Below are positions 40,782 to 51,890 of a stretch of 64,000 nucleotides of DNA, piece after piece. A program made the translations under genes and the position numbers. How positions within the stretch are numbered: position 1 is the first letter of the stretch; each line of letters starts with the position of its first letter. The stretch spans positions 7,316,001 to 7,380,000 of the forward strand of contig AP026538.1 in assembly GCA_026075535.2 (NCBI GenBank). The letters run 5' to 3'. The DNA is from Tricholoma matsutake (Eukaryota; Basidiomycota; Agaricomycetes; Agaricales; Tricholomataceae). Below the pieces are notes generated by a model. It had not been told where the DNA came from. It saw only the letters and a list, made by a program, of their open reading frames with translations, and ran no database searches.

Positions 40782-42818
40782 ATGAGGGATAGACTTAGAT
40801 CTACACCGCAGTTGCGAATATTTAGTCAGAATGTTAACCGTAATTGGCGGTACATGGACTCGTTACTGGCCGATTTCGTAGATGATTACGATTTGCTTTT
40901 CATCCAAGAGCCGCCCTGGCGGTTGATAAGACACGCCCCTTCTGCCCAGAACAGGGAAGGGGAGGAAGTTATAGGCGCACCAATGAGCCCAAATTGGGGA
41001 ACGTTAGTGCGCCCCTCGGGTATTGATTCCCCTCCACGCGTTGCTGTCTATTTCGTGAACAGCATCGCCAACTTAAGACCAGGTCTCAGACAAGATCTGA
41101 TTGACAATTGTGACATCCTCCTTTTCTCACTGGGAATTGGGGAGGACGTCATGCTACTCGCTAACGTCTATTCAGATAGCCAACACTCCGCCATTATGCT
41201 CCTCTTTGAGAATGTCATGACGATCCCACGCCTACACTTCATGTGTGGCGATTTTAATGTGAGGCACGCATCCTGGGATCCTCAGGGGCCTGAGCACTCA
41301 ATTCATGCGGACCACTTAGTGGAAACGGCCACGGCATTAGGCCTGACTAGAGCCCTACCAGTAGCGGAGGGCCCTACCCACTTCCCCCCACAACAGGGCC
41401 TTCACCCCACGGTGATCGACCTGATATTCGTACCTATGGATCTCAGATTCGTACTGTACAGCGAGATCGTACCTGAAGCCAGGGGAACGTCTGACCACGC
41501 CCCCCTGACATCAGTGCTGCCTGGCCCGGGATCTTTGGTTCCGGTCACCAAGTGGTCCATCAAAAAAGGATCTGAGGAGGAAGCGTCCTATCGGGATGCT
41601 GTCTCCTCCGCTTTAACTCCATGGCTGAATTGGCACGGAGATACTTTGGCAGAAATCGATGATGTCGTTTCGGCGATATCAACGATTTTAAACAAGGCAT
41701 GGGAAAACCATGCCAAGGAATCTCGCCTCGGCAAGTCGTCCAAAGGTTGGTGGACAGACGAATGCAGCGGTGCCCTAGACGCCTACAGAGCCTCCCGTGA
41801 TGAGGAGGACTGGAGGCTTTATAGAAAAGTCATGCGACATGCTAAATGCGACTTCTTCGACGACCGTATCCAAGAAGTGGCTACGATGAATAGACGACCC
41901 TGGGATTTGATGTCCTGGACACGTCAATGCAACCTTCCATCGTACGAGGCTATCTCCTATCGGGGAGAACCCTGCAACGATCTAGATTCCCTTTGGGCTG
42001 CCCTTGATGGGTCCTATAACGCCGCATCAGATCGAGAAGTCGATCTGAGCATTCTTGAGGAACTCGATCTGGTGCCTGAAAGGGCCTGGATCCCGTTCTC
42101 CATCACGGAAATGAAAGAAGCGCTAAACGCGTGCTCCTCCCGTTCCGCTCCAGGTCCCGATCATGTTACATGGTCGCACCTAAAACACTGGTGTAGCAAC
42201 CCGGAAGTGGCAGGGCTTATCACCTGCATTGCTGAGGCATGCATCACCGCTGGCCACTGGCCAGCTCACTTTAAGGAATCCCTGTCGGTTATTATCCCAA
42301 AACTGGGGAAACCAAACTACTCCACTCCAAAGTCATTCAGGCCTATTGTGCTACTGAATACTCTGGGCAAACTGGTCGAAAAGATGTTGTCTAAGCGACT
42401 TCAGTTCGACGGGGTCGCACACGAAGCCTTCGAGCAAAACGAGTTCGGAGGTGTCGCCCAGCGTTCCACTGAGGATGCAGGAATCTACCTCACCCACCTG
42501 GTCAGAGCAGGATGGGCCTCGGGGCTCAAAACGAGTGTTGTCGCATTCGACATCGCTCAGTTCTTCCCCTCCTTGAACCGCCAGGTTCTGTTGGAGATCA
42601 TCTTGCGGTCGGGGTTTCCTACGCAGGTAGTAAACTTCTTCCGTTCATATTTGGTCGGTCACAAGACGACCTACAAATGGAACGCTTTCTCATCTGGCTC
42701 CTTTGCAGCAGATGTGGGAGTAGGCCAAGGCTCTGCCCTGTCCCCTGTCTTATCGGCGTTATATCTGACGCCCATTATGAAGCTCTTCAGAAGAAGCGAA
42801 ATCGGCAGAGATGTCGAT
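40782..42818 (+). CDS. LINE ORF2 part 1: endonuclease and RT (LG)
   Basis: The ATG follows the ORF1 TAA with no gap (TAAATG), suggesting termination-reinitiation. APE endonuclease: N17 (SQNVNRN), E43 (IQEPPW), GDFN 156-159, TVID 210-213, SDH 237-239. RT: FRPIVLLNTLGKLVEKML, D590 in FDIAQFFPS (motif A), GVGQGSALSP near 646 (motif B). Nk interrupts just before YVDD, at 42818. The enzyme would nick target DNA and copy L RNA, and presumably N RNA, from the 3' tail. Confidence 0.92.
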
Positions 42819-43454
42819 TTTTTTTTTTTTTTTTTGGATCAGAATTTATAACGCGGGGCTCGAACGCAGTCCGCGGAGCAAGGTACAAACTTGGGTACTA
42901 CTTTATCTACGCGTTCCCCTCGCCCATCCCCCACTCAGGTCCCCGTTTTAGCCACCTTTAGGCGGGCAGTTCCACAGACGTTGGCCTCTCAGCCAGGAAA
43001 GGCAATAATCTGGAGGGGGCGCCCCCCCCTCCCGAAGTTAGCCATTAGATCGCCCCCTGGAGCAAACGGTCCCCCAGCCACATGTCCGACCGAGGCCAGA
43101 CCAGGCGCAGCAGTGTTAATTCACCGTAAATCCCCCCTTGCGGGAGGAATAACCGTCTGCGTTTTTCCAGCCAACGAGGATTGACCACCCCAGACGAATG
43201 AGGTGGACCATCACCGTGCTGTGCACGAGTGACAGTAACAAGGCGGGTGGTTGTTCACCTGGTTATTCACCGTGACCGCCGTAAGTAGGGGGCCGAGGCC
43301 CCCCTCGAGCAAATGCACCTATGTGCACGCACTCGATGACATCGTCCCCCCCGCAGTGGGGGGAAGGTATAGGGAAGCGACACCATGTCGCCATCCCGAT
43401 AGTGGCCACCAGTTACTTGGTGTCCGTGAACGTAGAGGGGGATAGCCCCCTGTA

Positions 43455-44273
43455 CTAGTTGCGGCGCTGCTGTCCACGAGGACCTCGAGGACGACGGCGC
43501 CGTGCTGGGGACGAGGGTTCCCCAGATTGAGGCTCTGATTGAGCAGTGTGCATCGCCGCATAGGAAGCCCGGAAGGCTGCCGGAGACGTGAGATCGAGAG
43601 GTGTCGGAACGGCTGCTAGTTCCGCCGACATCGTCTCAGACAGTCGCCAGGTGGTCGTGAATAACTCCCAGGCCATTTGGCGCCATGCGTTCCTCTCTGC
43701 AGGAGGAACGGCGGATGTACGGACGGTACCAATAAACATGGTCATCGCGTCGAGTTGGTGTAGCATGGCATGAGAGGTGGCTTCAATTTCCAACCTCTCA
43801 TTCACAGATAGTGGCACTTCGTCCTCCACCAACTCAGGGATGGGGGGCAAAGGCGGTAACGGGGCAGGGGATGCCTCCGGATAGAAGAGCTCGGCCATGC
43901 CGAGCTCCTGTGTATACATGTCCTCGCGTTCGAGACTGCGAGTCCAACGTTTATGTGCGATATGGACGTCCTGTGCCCACAGCACACGGTCGATCGTTTG
44001 CCTCGAGGCTAGCTTAGGGCTGCTCTCAGCGTAATTGAGGGCCTCCTGCATAGCAAGAGAATCCTCGTCGTCGTCATCATCGTTAGGGTCGGAGAGGTCT
44101 TCCCCGGCCCATAGATCTCTAGCTGCCCTAAAAGCAGCTGCTACCTCCGATTCGTCTTGCACGAACCGGGTGTCGTAGTCTTGGACGTCATCATCAAAGA
44201 TGTCGCCCGTGATCAGAACGGGGTCGCGTAGACCCCGATGTGGTGGTTGGACTCTGGTTCGCCGTTTGGGCAT
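43455..44273 (-). CDS. N-element protein, mosaic type IV/I (272 aa, Nk)
   Basis: Intact frame. The first ~70 residues (RTRVQPPHRGLRDPVL, QDESEVAAAFRAARDLW, DPNDDDDDED) match the type IV copy Nf. From ALNYAESSPKLASRQ on it is type I like Nc. This shift points to recombination or template switching between N subfamilies. The basic tail RRRRPRGPRGQQRRN is intact. Confidence 0.75.
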   Translation of the reverse strand: MPKRRTRVQPPHRGLRDPVLITGDIFDDDVQDYDTRFVQDESEVAAAFRAARDLWAGEDLSDPNDDDDDEDSLAMQEALNYAESSPKLASRQTIDRVLWAQDVHIAHKRWTRSLEREDMYTQELGMAELFYPEASPAPLPPLPPIPELVEDEVPLSVNERLEIEATSHAMLHQLDAMTMFIGTVRTSAVPPAERNAWRQMAWELFTTTWRLSETMSAELAAVPTPLDLTSPAAFRASYAAMHTAQSEPQSGEPSSPARRRRPRGPRGQQRRN

Positions 44274-44308
44274 TGAGAGAGTGTGTGTTAGTGCTAGTAG
44301 ATGATGAT

Positions 44309-46473
44309 TTTTTTTTTTTTTTTTTGGGTCAAAAATTTATAACGCGGCGCCCGATCGCAGTCCGCGGTAGAGACATACAAACGAAGTACACTACGCCCAG
44401 CCCAAGTCCTCCTCCTGCTGATCTTCACACCAACCACCTGGATAGCTGCAAAGGCCACTAAGGGGGCTCCCTTTATCGAGTAAACGGACTTGCCAGTGGT
44501 GGCGTACCGACAACTCGAGCTTGACGATGTCGTGTCTTCGAATCCCTACGGGTATGAGTGCAAGATTTAGGGGAAACTGCCGCCCCGATGTGAGCCTCTC
44601 AGCTCGGAAAGGAAAGCGTAGTCGACCAGAGTCGTCGCAACGCGTAACCGACAGCGGATCTGAAAGCGCTCAGGCGCCTCCCCGAACCGGTACCTAGGTT
44701 CGTGTCCCCCCTCCCTGACAGTCGCTCCTGAACACGGGTGGGCCCCCTTTATGAGGGTTAACGGACTCGCCTGGTGCCCTACGGCCACCCCGGCATACCG
44801 ATAACACTAGCCAGAACCAGACGGGGGTCATACGCCCTGCGCGCACAACCTATCCTGGATCCCACGCAAGTGAGTTGAACGACCCTAAAGCAGGGTTATT
44901 GTCCATAAATTCATTGAAGCCCTCGACGGAGTCAGGGCTTGCACGAGTTTCTTTGCGATCCACCTTGGGGCAGACGCGTAGCAGATGGTCTCGAGTTTGA
45001 ATGTCGGGACCAAGGCACCAGCATTGGTATTCCCCATCGAGGGATAAGCGTTGACGATACTCCCCTATAGGAGCATGGCCAGTAATCATACGAGTCGAAC
45101 GGGAAGTCACTGTGGTGTTGTTCCCCATTACTTTCAGCCAAGGCCCACCTTTGTGGGTCGAGGGTAAAACTGGTTTTCCACCGACTCCTTTGAGTTGGTA
45201 GAAGTGTCGTCCACGGTACGCAGGATCTGCGAACCGGGTGTGCCAGTCCTTACAAACGGCCTTTTCGACCTGATTTCTAAGGTAGTCTAGAGACGTCCGC
45301 GGGTGTCTGCCCACGGAGATCTTGGTAGATGTAGCTACATCGTGAGCCATCTTGTGAACGTTCCACTCGAATTTCGAGGGGACGTGCCAGAACGTAACGT
45401 TCCTCTCCTCGTCCCCAGCTAGCCAGGGACGCAGGGAGCGACAAGCGTCCAGAGCAAAGATTTGCTCCGAGCGTGGTTTAGGATCAATTAGGGACTCAAT
45501 GCCCGTAGTAGAATCCGAGAATATCACCAACTTTTTGCATCCTCTGCTGCACGCAGCCGAGACGCCCAGTTGGAGAGCAAAGAGTTCGACTTCTGGGGGG
45601 GTTCTCCTTCCAGAAGCCGAGACAATGCGATCTACCTGTTCTCCCTGTCCGAAGACAAGAGCGCAGGCGACAGCTTGGAATTTGGCATCTGTGGGCACCG
45701 ACGCGTCCACTGCAACGACAAGAGTGTCTTCCTCACCCTGGGCAGAAGCCCAGGCCTTATCGAGGTCACTCCTGTAAGAATTCCTCGCTCCATCCTCCTT
45801 AGAGGTGAGGCGATGAGAGGAGAAGCGAGTGGGGAACAAGTCCTTCACTCTGTTTCCAGGTGTGTTTTCTTCCCCAAAGGGGTCAAATTCATCGCCTGGT
45901 ACAAGGGCCAAAGCTGCAGCCGAGGCTACAGATGGGCCTTGTAGGTTGAGCGTGTCCAGCACGTTCCCTCCCCAGAGTCCTAGCTCATGAGAGTGGGTGG
46001 TACCGACGTGATTGGGCCCTAAGATCGCTCTTAGGGGGTGAGATGGAGCCAATAGAGGGGTTCTGAATACCCCCCTGTCAACTAGACGGCGCAGTAACAG
46101 CTGCATAGGCAGCAGTCCCGCGATACTCTCCAAACCACCAATGGGGGTGGTGCGGAATGCACCAAGGATCCAGCGGGCAGCGATGGACTGCACCTGGGCC
46201 AATGTTTTGATGACACCCTTGACGCGAGCGCCTTTGAAGTGCCAGAGTCTCAGTCCATATGTCATGATAGGCACGACACACGAGCGGTACAAGAGGCGTT
46301 TCTGCATGGGGGTTAGCCCTCTGACAGAATTGCCGAGCATTCCCATCGCCCTTGCGGTGGTGAGGGCTTTGGTGGAGTAGAATCGCGTGTGCTCCTTGAA
46401 GGAGAGTTTGCGATCGAAGAAAAATCCGAGGTACCTCCAGGTAACCTTGGGCTTGAGAGGGGTATTGCCTGTG
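44309..46473 (-). mobile_element. 5'-truncated LINE copy LH, innermost insertion
   Basis: Poly(A) 44309-44325; 5' truncation at 46473 inside the RT thumb. Perfect 12-bp duplication GTAGATGATGAT at 44297-44308 and 46474-46485. The 5' truncation is the usual outcome of incomplete LINE reverse transcription. It is the innermost of six nested layers. Confidence 0.93.
44850..46473 (-). pseudogene. LINE ORF2 C-terminal third, LH
   Basis: Open from the truncation point through thumb, RNase H (VVAVDASVPTD, EVELFALQLG, VIFSDSTTG, WNVHKMAHDVA) and the C-terminal motif CWCLGPDIQTRDHLLRVCP to DPG-stop. No lesion apart from the truncation; no start of its own. Confidence 0.88.
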
Positions 46474-47245
46474 GTAGATGATGATAAAAATCAAGATACG
46501 CAGCGTGGAATCGATAACGGCTGGTCCCTTATCTACATTCCGGGTCCACCCGATCCAGCCTCCGAACGCTCCGAGGGGGCGAGCAAGCCGCACATCCTGC
46601 TGCCTAGTGGGAGAAGATGACCCCGGGTCATAGCACCCTAGAAGAGTGAGCACCGGAGGTAGAGAGTTGGTGGTGAGTAGCGGCCACCAGAGCGTCGACC
46701 TAGCCGCCAGGGGGCACCATCGCCCGGCCCCTTTTAACGATGGTGTATTCCAACGGGTAGTCAGTGTAGCATGTCTCTAGTAATAGAAACTCACATAGCA
46801 TGGAGGCTAGAAGCCTCGCAGACAACCAGCAATCCAGTGATAACGTCCCTTCTCCCTAAGCCAGACCTCCCCCAACTAAACGAGTGTGTCGACTTGGGCG
46901 AGCATTGAAGCAGGCATCCCACACCCACTCTAAGCCCCCAGAGGGACCCAGACTACTCTTTCATAAACGACACTCACCTAGTCAGGATCCTCGAAGCCCA
47001 GGAGAACGAGACAGATAGCAGCCATTGTCAAAAACAATGACCGGGGCATCCACGGAGATCGGATGGACGGATCTCTTAGCAGATCAGGGTAGGCCTGGAG
47101 ACGCCGAGAGCGTTCGTGATGGTGAAATCCGATCGAAAATCGGACGAAAATTGAAGTGTCGACGTCGCTTGCAACGTTGAGCAGAGGTGTTTACCACTAT
47201 TTATGGTGGTTGTAACAAGTCAAGGAGCGCTCGAGAGATGTCGAT

Positions 47246-47903
47246 CTCATGTCTTATGTGGACGATGGCACCCTCATCGCCCGCTCCCCACAGTTGGAGG
47301 ACAATCTCCCCCTTCTGAAAAAAGCGTATGGCTGGATCTTCCAGGCATTCACCTCCCTTGGACTTGTCCTCGAACACGACAAGTCTGAAATCTTTCACTT
47401 CTCAAGGGCGAGGAGATTCACTCCCTTACCCATTGATCTCGGCTTTGCCCCCTACACGGGCAACACCCCCCTCAAACCCAAGGTTACCTGGAGGTACCTT
47501 GGTTTCTTCTTCGACCGCAAACTCTCTTTTAAAGAGCACACGCGGTTCTACTCCACCAAAGCCCTCACCACTGCGAGGGCGATGGGAATGCTTGGCAATT
47601 CTGTCAGAGGGTTAACCCCTATGCAGAAGCGCCTCCTATACCGTTCATGTGTTGTACCTATTATGACATATGGACTTAGGCTATGGCACTTCAAAGGCGC
47701 TCGCATCAAAGGGGTCATTAAGACGTTGGCCCAAGTGCAGTCTATCGCTGCACATTGGATCCTCGGTGCGTTCAGAACCACCCCTATCGGTGGCCTGGAA
47801 AGTATCGCCGGACTGCTGCCTATGCAGCTGTTACTGCGTCGTTTAGTCGACAGAGGGGTATTCAGGACCCCTCTATTGGCTCCATCACACCTCCTAAGGG
47901 CTA

Positions 47904-47907
<4 letters not shown>
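47246..47907 (+). CDS. LINE ORF2 part 2: RT YVDD to thumb (LG)
   Basis: Resumes after Nk. M681-S-Y-V-D-D carries the two catalytic aspartates, then the LGLVLEHDKSEIFHFS motif and the thumb. It ends at SHLLRAIL with the Nl insertion at 47907. In frame with parts 1 and 3 once one copy of each duplication is removed. Confidence 0.9.
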
Positions 47908-47936
<29 letters not shown>

Positions 47937-50147
47937 GATCAGAATTTATAACGCGGGGCTCGAACGCAGTCCGCGGAGCAAGGTACAAACTCGGGTACTA
48001 CTTTATCTACGCGTTCCCCTCGCCCATCTCCCACTCAGGTCCCCGTTTTAGCCACCTTTAGGCGGGCAGTTCCACAGACGTTGGCCTCTCAGCCAGGAAA
48101 GGCAATAATCTGGAGGGGGCGCCCCCCCCTCCCGAAGTTAGCCATTAGATCGCCCCCTGGAGCAAACGGTCCCCCAGCCACATGTCCGACCGAGGCCAGA
48201 CCAGGCGCAGCAGTGTTAATTCACCGTAAATCCCCCCTTGCGGGAGGAATAACCGTCTGCGTTTTTCCAGCCAACGAGGATTGACCACCCCAGACGAATG
48301 AGGTGGACCATCACCGTGTTGTGCACGAGTGACAGTAACAAGGCGGGTGGTTGTTCACCTGGTTATTCACCGTGACCGCCGTAAGTAGGGGGCCGAGACC
48401 CCCCTCGAGCAAATGCACCTATGTGCACGCACTCGATGGCATCATCCCCCCCGCAGTGGGGGGAAGGTATAGGGAAGCGACACCATGTCACCATCCCGAT
48501 AGTGGCCACCAGTTACTTGGTGGCCGTGAATGTAGAGGGGGATAGCCCCCTGTACTAGTTGCGGCGCTGCTGTCCACGAGGACCTCGAGGACGACGGCGC
48601 CGTGCTGGGGACGAGGGTTCCCCAGATTGAAGCTCTGATTGAGCGGTGTGCACCGCCGCGTAGGAAGCCCGGAAGGCTGCCGGAGACGTGAGGTCGAGAG
48701 GTGTCGGAACGGCTGCTAGTTCCGCCGACATCGTCTCAGACAGTCGCCAGGTGGTCGTGAATAACTCCCAGGCCATTTGGTGCCATGCGTTCCTCTCTGC
48801 AGGGGGAACGGCGGATGTACGGACGGTACCAATGAACATGGTCATCGCGTCGAGTTGGTGTAGCATGGCATGAGAGGTGGCTTCGATTTCCAACCTGTCA
48901 TTCACAGATAGCGGCACTTCGTCCTCCACCAACTCAGGGATGGGGGGCAAAGGCGGTAATGGGGCAGGGGATGCCTCCGGATAGAAGAGCTCGGCCATGC
49001 CGAGCTCCTGTGAATACATGTCCTCGCGTTTGAGACTGCGAGTCCATCGTTTATGTGCGACATGGACGTCCTGCGCCCACAGCACACGGTCTATCGTTTG
49101 CCTCGAGGCCAGCTTGGGGCTGCTCTCAGCGTAATTGAGGGCCTCTTGCATAGCAAGAGAGTCCTCGTCATCCTCAGGGTCGGAGAGGTCTTCTCCAGCC
49201 CATAGATCTCTAACTGCCCGTAGGGCAGTAGCTACATCCGGATCGTCTTGATCGTACCGGGTGTCGTAGTCTTGGACGTCATCATCAAAGATGTCGCCCG
49301 TGATCAGAACGGGGTCGCGTAGACCCCGATGTGGTGGTTGGACTCTGGTTCGCCGTTTGGGCATTGAAAGAGTGTGTGTTAGTGCTAGTAGATGATGGTA
49401 AGAATCAAAATACGCAGCGTGGAATCGATAACGGCTGGTCCCTTATCTACATTCCGGGTCCACCCGGTCCAGCCTCCGAACGCTCCGAGGGGGCGAGCAA
49501 GCCGCACATCCTGCTGCCTAGTGGGAGAATATTGAACCCGGGTCATGACACCCTAGACGAGTGAGCACTGGAGGTAGAGAGATGGTGGAGAGTGGCGGCC
49601 ACCAAGGTGTCGACCTAGCTGCCAGGGGGCACCATCGCCCGGCCCCTTTTAACGATGGTGTATTCCAACGGGTAGTCAGTGTAGCTTGTCCCTAGTAGTA
49701 GTGACTCACATAGCATGGAGGCTAGAAGCCTCCCAGACAACTAGCAATCCAGTGATAACGTCCCTTCTCCCTAAGCCAGACCTCCCCCAACTAAACGAGT
49801 GTGTCGACTTGGGCGAGCGTTGAAGCAGGCATCCCACACCCACTCTAAGCCCCCAGAGGGACCCAGACTACTCTTTCATAAACGACACTCACCTAGTCAG
49901 GATCCTCGAAGCCCAGGAGAGCGAGACAGATAGCAGCCATTGTCAAAAACAATGACCGGGGCATCCACGGAGATCGGATGGACGGATCTCTTAGCAAATC
50001 AGGGCACGCCTGGAGACGCCGAGAGCGTTCGTGATGGTGAAATCCGATCGAAAATCGGACGAAAATTGAAGTGTCGACGTCGCTTGCAACGTTGAGCAGA
50101 GGTGTTTACCACTGTTTATGGTGGTAGTAACAAGTCAAGGAGCCTTG
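47908..50147 (-). mobile_element. N element copy Nl (type I/IV mosaic)
   Basis: Long poly(A) 47906-47935, tail CTGATCC, 5' end 50143 plus four extra bases. Perfect 15-bp duplication CCTAAGGGCTATCTT at 47893-47907 and 50148-50162. Antisense in LG ORF2. The A-run of about 30 is among the longest here, consistent with youth. Confidence 0.92.
48555..49364 (-). CDS. N-element protein, mosaic (269 aa, Nl)
   Basis: Intact frame. Only the first ~33 residues (RTRVQPPHRGLRDPVLITGD) are type IV; it switches to type I at DTRYDQDDPDVATALRAV, an earlier breakpoint than in Nk. The rest matches Nc closely. Confidence 0.75.
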   Translation of the reverse strand: MPKRRTRVQPPHRGLRDPVLITGDIFDDDVQDYDTRYDQDDPDVATALRAVRDLWAGEDLSDPEDDEDSLAMQEALNYAESSPKLASRQTIDRVLWAQDVHVAHKRWTRSLKREDMYSQELGMAELFYPEASPAPLPPLPPIPELVEDEVPLSVNDRLEIEATSHAMLHQLDAMTMFIGTVRTSAVPPAERNAWHQMAWELFTTTWRLSETMSAELAAVPTPLDLTSPAAFRASYAAVHTAQSELQSGEPSSPARRRRPRGPRGQQRRN

Positions 50148-50162
50148 CCTAAGGGCTATCTT

Positions 50163-51333
50163 AGGGCCTGATCACGTCGGCACTACCCACTCTCATGAGC
50201 TAGGACTCTGGGGAGGGAACGTGCTAGACACACTCAACCTACAAGGCCCATCTGTCGCCTCGGCTGCAGCTCTGGCCCTCGTACCAGGCGATGAATTCGA
50301 CCCCTTTGGGGAAGAAAACACACCTGGAAACAGAGTGAAGGATTTATTCCCCACTCGTTTCTCCTCTCATCGCCTCACCTCTAAGGAGGATGGAGCGAGG
50401 AATTCTTACAGGAGTGACCTCGATAAGGCCTGGGCTTCTGCCCAGGTTGAGGATGACACTCTCGTCGTTGCAGTGGACGCCTCGGTGCCCACAGATGCCA
50501 AATTCCAAGCTGTCGCCTGCGCTCTTGTCTTCGGACAGGGAGAGCAGGTAGATCGCGTTGTCTCAGCCTCTGGGAGGAGAACCCCCCTGGAAGTCGAACT
50601 CTTCGCCCTCCAACTAGGCGTCTCGGCTGCATGCAGCAGAGGGTGCAAAAAGTTGGTGATTTTCTTGGATTCTACCACAGGCATTGAGTCCTTAATTGAT
50701 CCAAAACCACGTTCTGGGCAAATCTTCGCCCTGGACGCTTGTCGCTCCCTCCGTCCCTGGCTTGCCGGAGACGAAGAGAGAACCGTTACATTCTGGCATG
50801 TCCCCTCGAAACTCGAGTGGAACGTACATAAGATGGCTCATGATGTAGCTACATCTACCAAGATCTCCGTGGGCAGACACCCGCGGACGTCTTTAGATTC
50901 CCTTAAAAATCAGGTCGAGAAGGCCGTTTGTAAGGATTGGCACACCCGGTTCGCAGAGCCGGCGTATCGTGGGCGGCACTTCTACCAACTCAAAGGAGTA
51001 GGTGGAAAACCGGTATTACCCTCGACTCACAAAGGTGGGCCTTGGCTGAAAGCTATGGGGAGCAACACTACGTTGACTTCCCGTTCAACTCGCATGATTA
51101 CTGGCCACGCTCCTATAGGGGAGTATCGCCAACGTCTATCCCTTGATGGGGAATACCAATGCTGGTGCCTTGGTCCTGACATACAAACTCGGGACCATCT
51201 GCTACGCGTCTGCCCCAAGGTGGATCGCAAAGAAACTCGTGCGAGCCCAGACTCTGTCGAAGGCTTCCACGAATTCATGGACAATAATCCTGCACTAGGA
51301 TCGTTCAACTCACTTGCGTGGGACCCAGGATAG
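50163..51333 (+). CDS. LINE ORF2 part 3: RNase H and C-terminus (LG)
   Basis: RNase H acidic residues at about D1005 (VAVDAS), E1045 (EVELFA) and D1069, with WNVHKMAHD ending near 1127. D1069 sits in IFLDSTTG where other copies read FSDS, a harmless-looking Ser-to-Leu change. The C-terminal Cys/His motif CWCLGPDIQTRDHLLRVCP resembles those of Tad/I/jockey-type LINEs. Total ORF2 length over the three parts is 1289 aa. Confidence 0.9.
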
Positions 51334-51875
51334 GTTGTGCGCGCAGGGCGTATGACCCCCGTCTGGTTCTAGCTAGTGTTATCGGTATGTCGGGGTGGCC
51401 GTAGGGCACCAGACGAGTCCGTTAACCCTCATAAAGGGGGCCCACCCGTGTTCAGGAGCGACTGTCAGGGAGGGGGGACATGAAACTAGGTACCGGTTCG
51501 GGGAGGCGCCTGAGCGCTTCCAGATCCTCTGTCGGTTACGCGTGGCGATGATTCCAGTTGACTACGCTCTCCTTTCCGAGCTGAGAGGCTCACGTCGGGG
51601 CGGCAGTCTCCCCTAAATCTTGCACACATACCTGTAGGGATTTGGGAAACACGGCATCGTCAAGCTTGGGTTGTCGGTATGCCACCACTGGCAAGTCCGT
51701 TTACTCGATAAAGGGGGCCCCCTTAGTGGTCATTGCAGTCATCCAGGTGGTTGGTGCGAAGATCAGCAGGAGGAGGACTTGGGCTGGGCATAGTGTACTT
51801 CGTTTGTATGTCTCTACCGCGGACTGCGATCGGGCGCCGCGTTATAAACTTTTGACCCAAAAAAAAAAAAAAAAA
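51334..51875 (+). other. LINE 3'UTR with poly(A) (LG)
   Basis: 525 nt before the A-run. Two direct copies of a motif (AGTCCGTTWACYC then ATAAAGGGGGCCC) lie near 51417-51442 and 51705-51722. A CTGAGAGGC block near 51580-51595 is also found in the N 3' region. No ORF. Confidence 0.8.
51803..51858 (+). promoter_or_regulatory. LINE 3' terminal stem-loop tail
   Basis: TTTGTAT, then CGCGG (51818-51822) pairing with CCGCG (51837-51841), then TTATAAACTTTTGACCC before the A-run. Conserved in LB, LE, LG, LH, LI and LJ and, with small changes, at the end of every N copy. Probable RT binding site. Confidence 0.75.
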
Positions 51876-51890
51876 TAACTCCCAGGCCAT

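Larger units (their letters stand above)
42819..47233 (-). mobile_element. N element copy Nk (type I/IV mosaic), split by LH
   Basis: Poly(A) 42819-42835, tail CTGATCC, 5' end 47228 plus five extra bases. Perfect 12-bp duplication AGAGATGTCGAT at 42807-42818 and 47234-47245. Own sequence 42819-44308 and 46474-47233. LH sits in the leader, just upstream of the ORF. Confidence 0.92.
38734..51875 (+). mobile_element. LINE copy LG, full length, with Nk and Nl inside
   Basis: Complete L element: 5' end 38734, poly(A) 51859-51875, perfect 15-bp target duplication (38719-38733 and 51876-51890). Without Nk (+LH) and Nl it is 6460 bp. This is the best-preserved LINE here and the reference for the family. 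Confidence 0.94.

Noticed and set aside
43251..43445. Recurrent ~64-aa open frame starting MFTWLFTVTAV in several N 3' regions (also near 38308, 48351 and 53999)
   Set aside because: It lies antisense to the N transcript in its 3' region and recurs only because the DNA is repeated; no coding features are seen.
43588..43773. Recurrent ~61-aa frame MRSRGVGTAASS opposite the N ORF (also near 48688 and 54336)
   Set aside because: It is a shadow of the N protein on the opposite strand, with no independent support.
47904..47935. Long T-run as a Pol III terminator
   Set aside because: It is the poly(A) tail of a minus-strand N insertion, confirmed by the target duplication on both sides.
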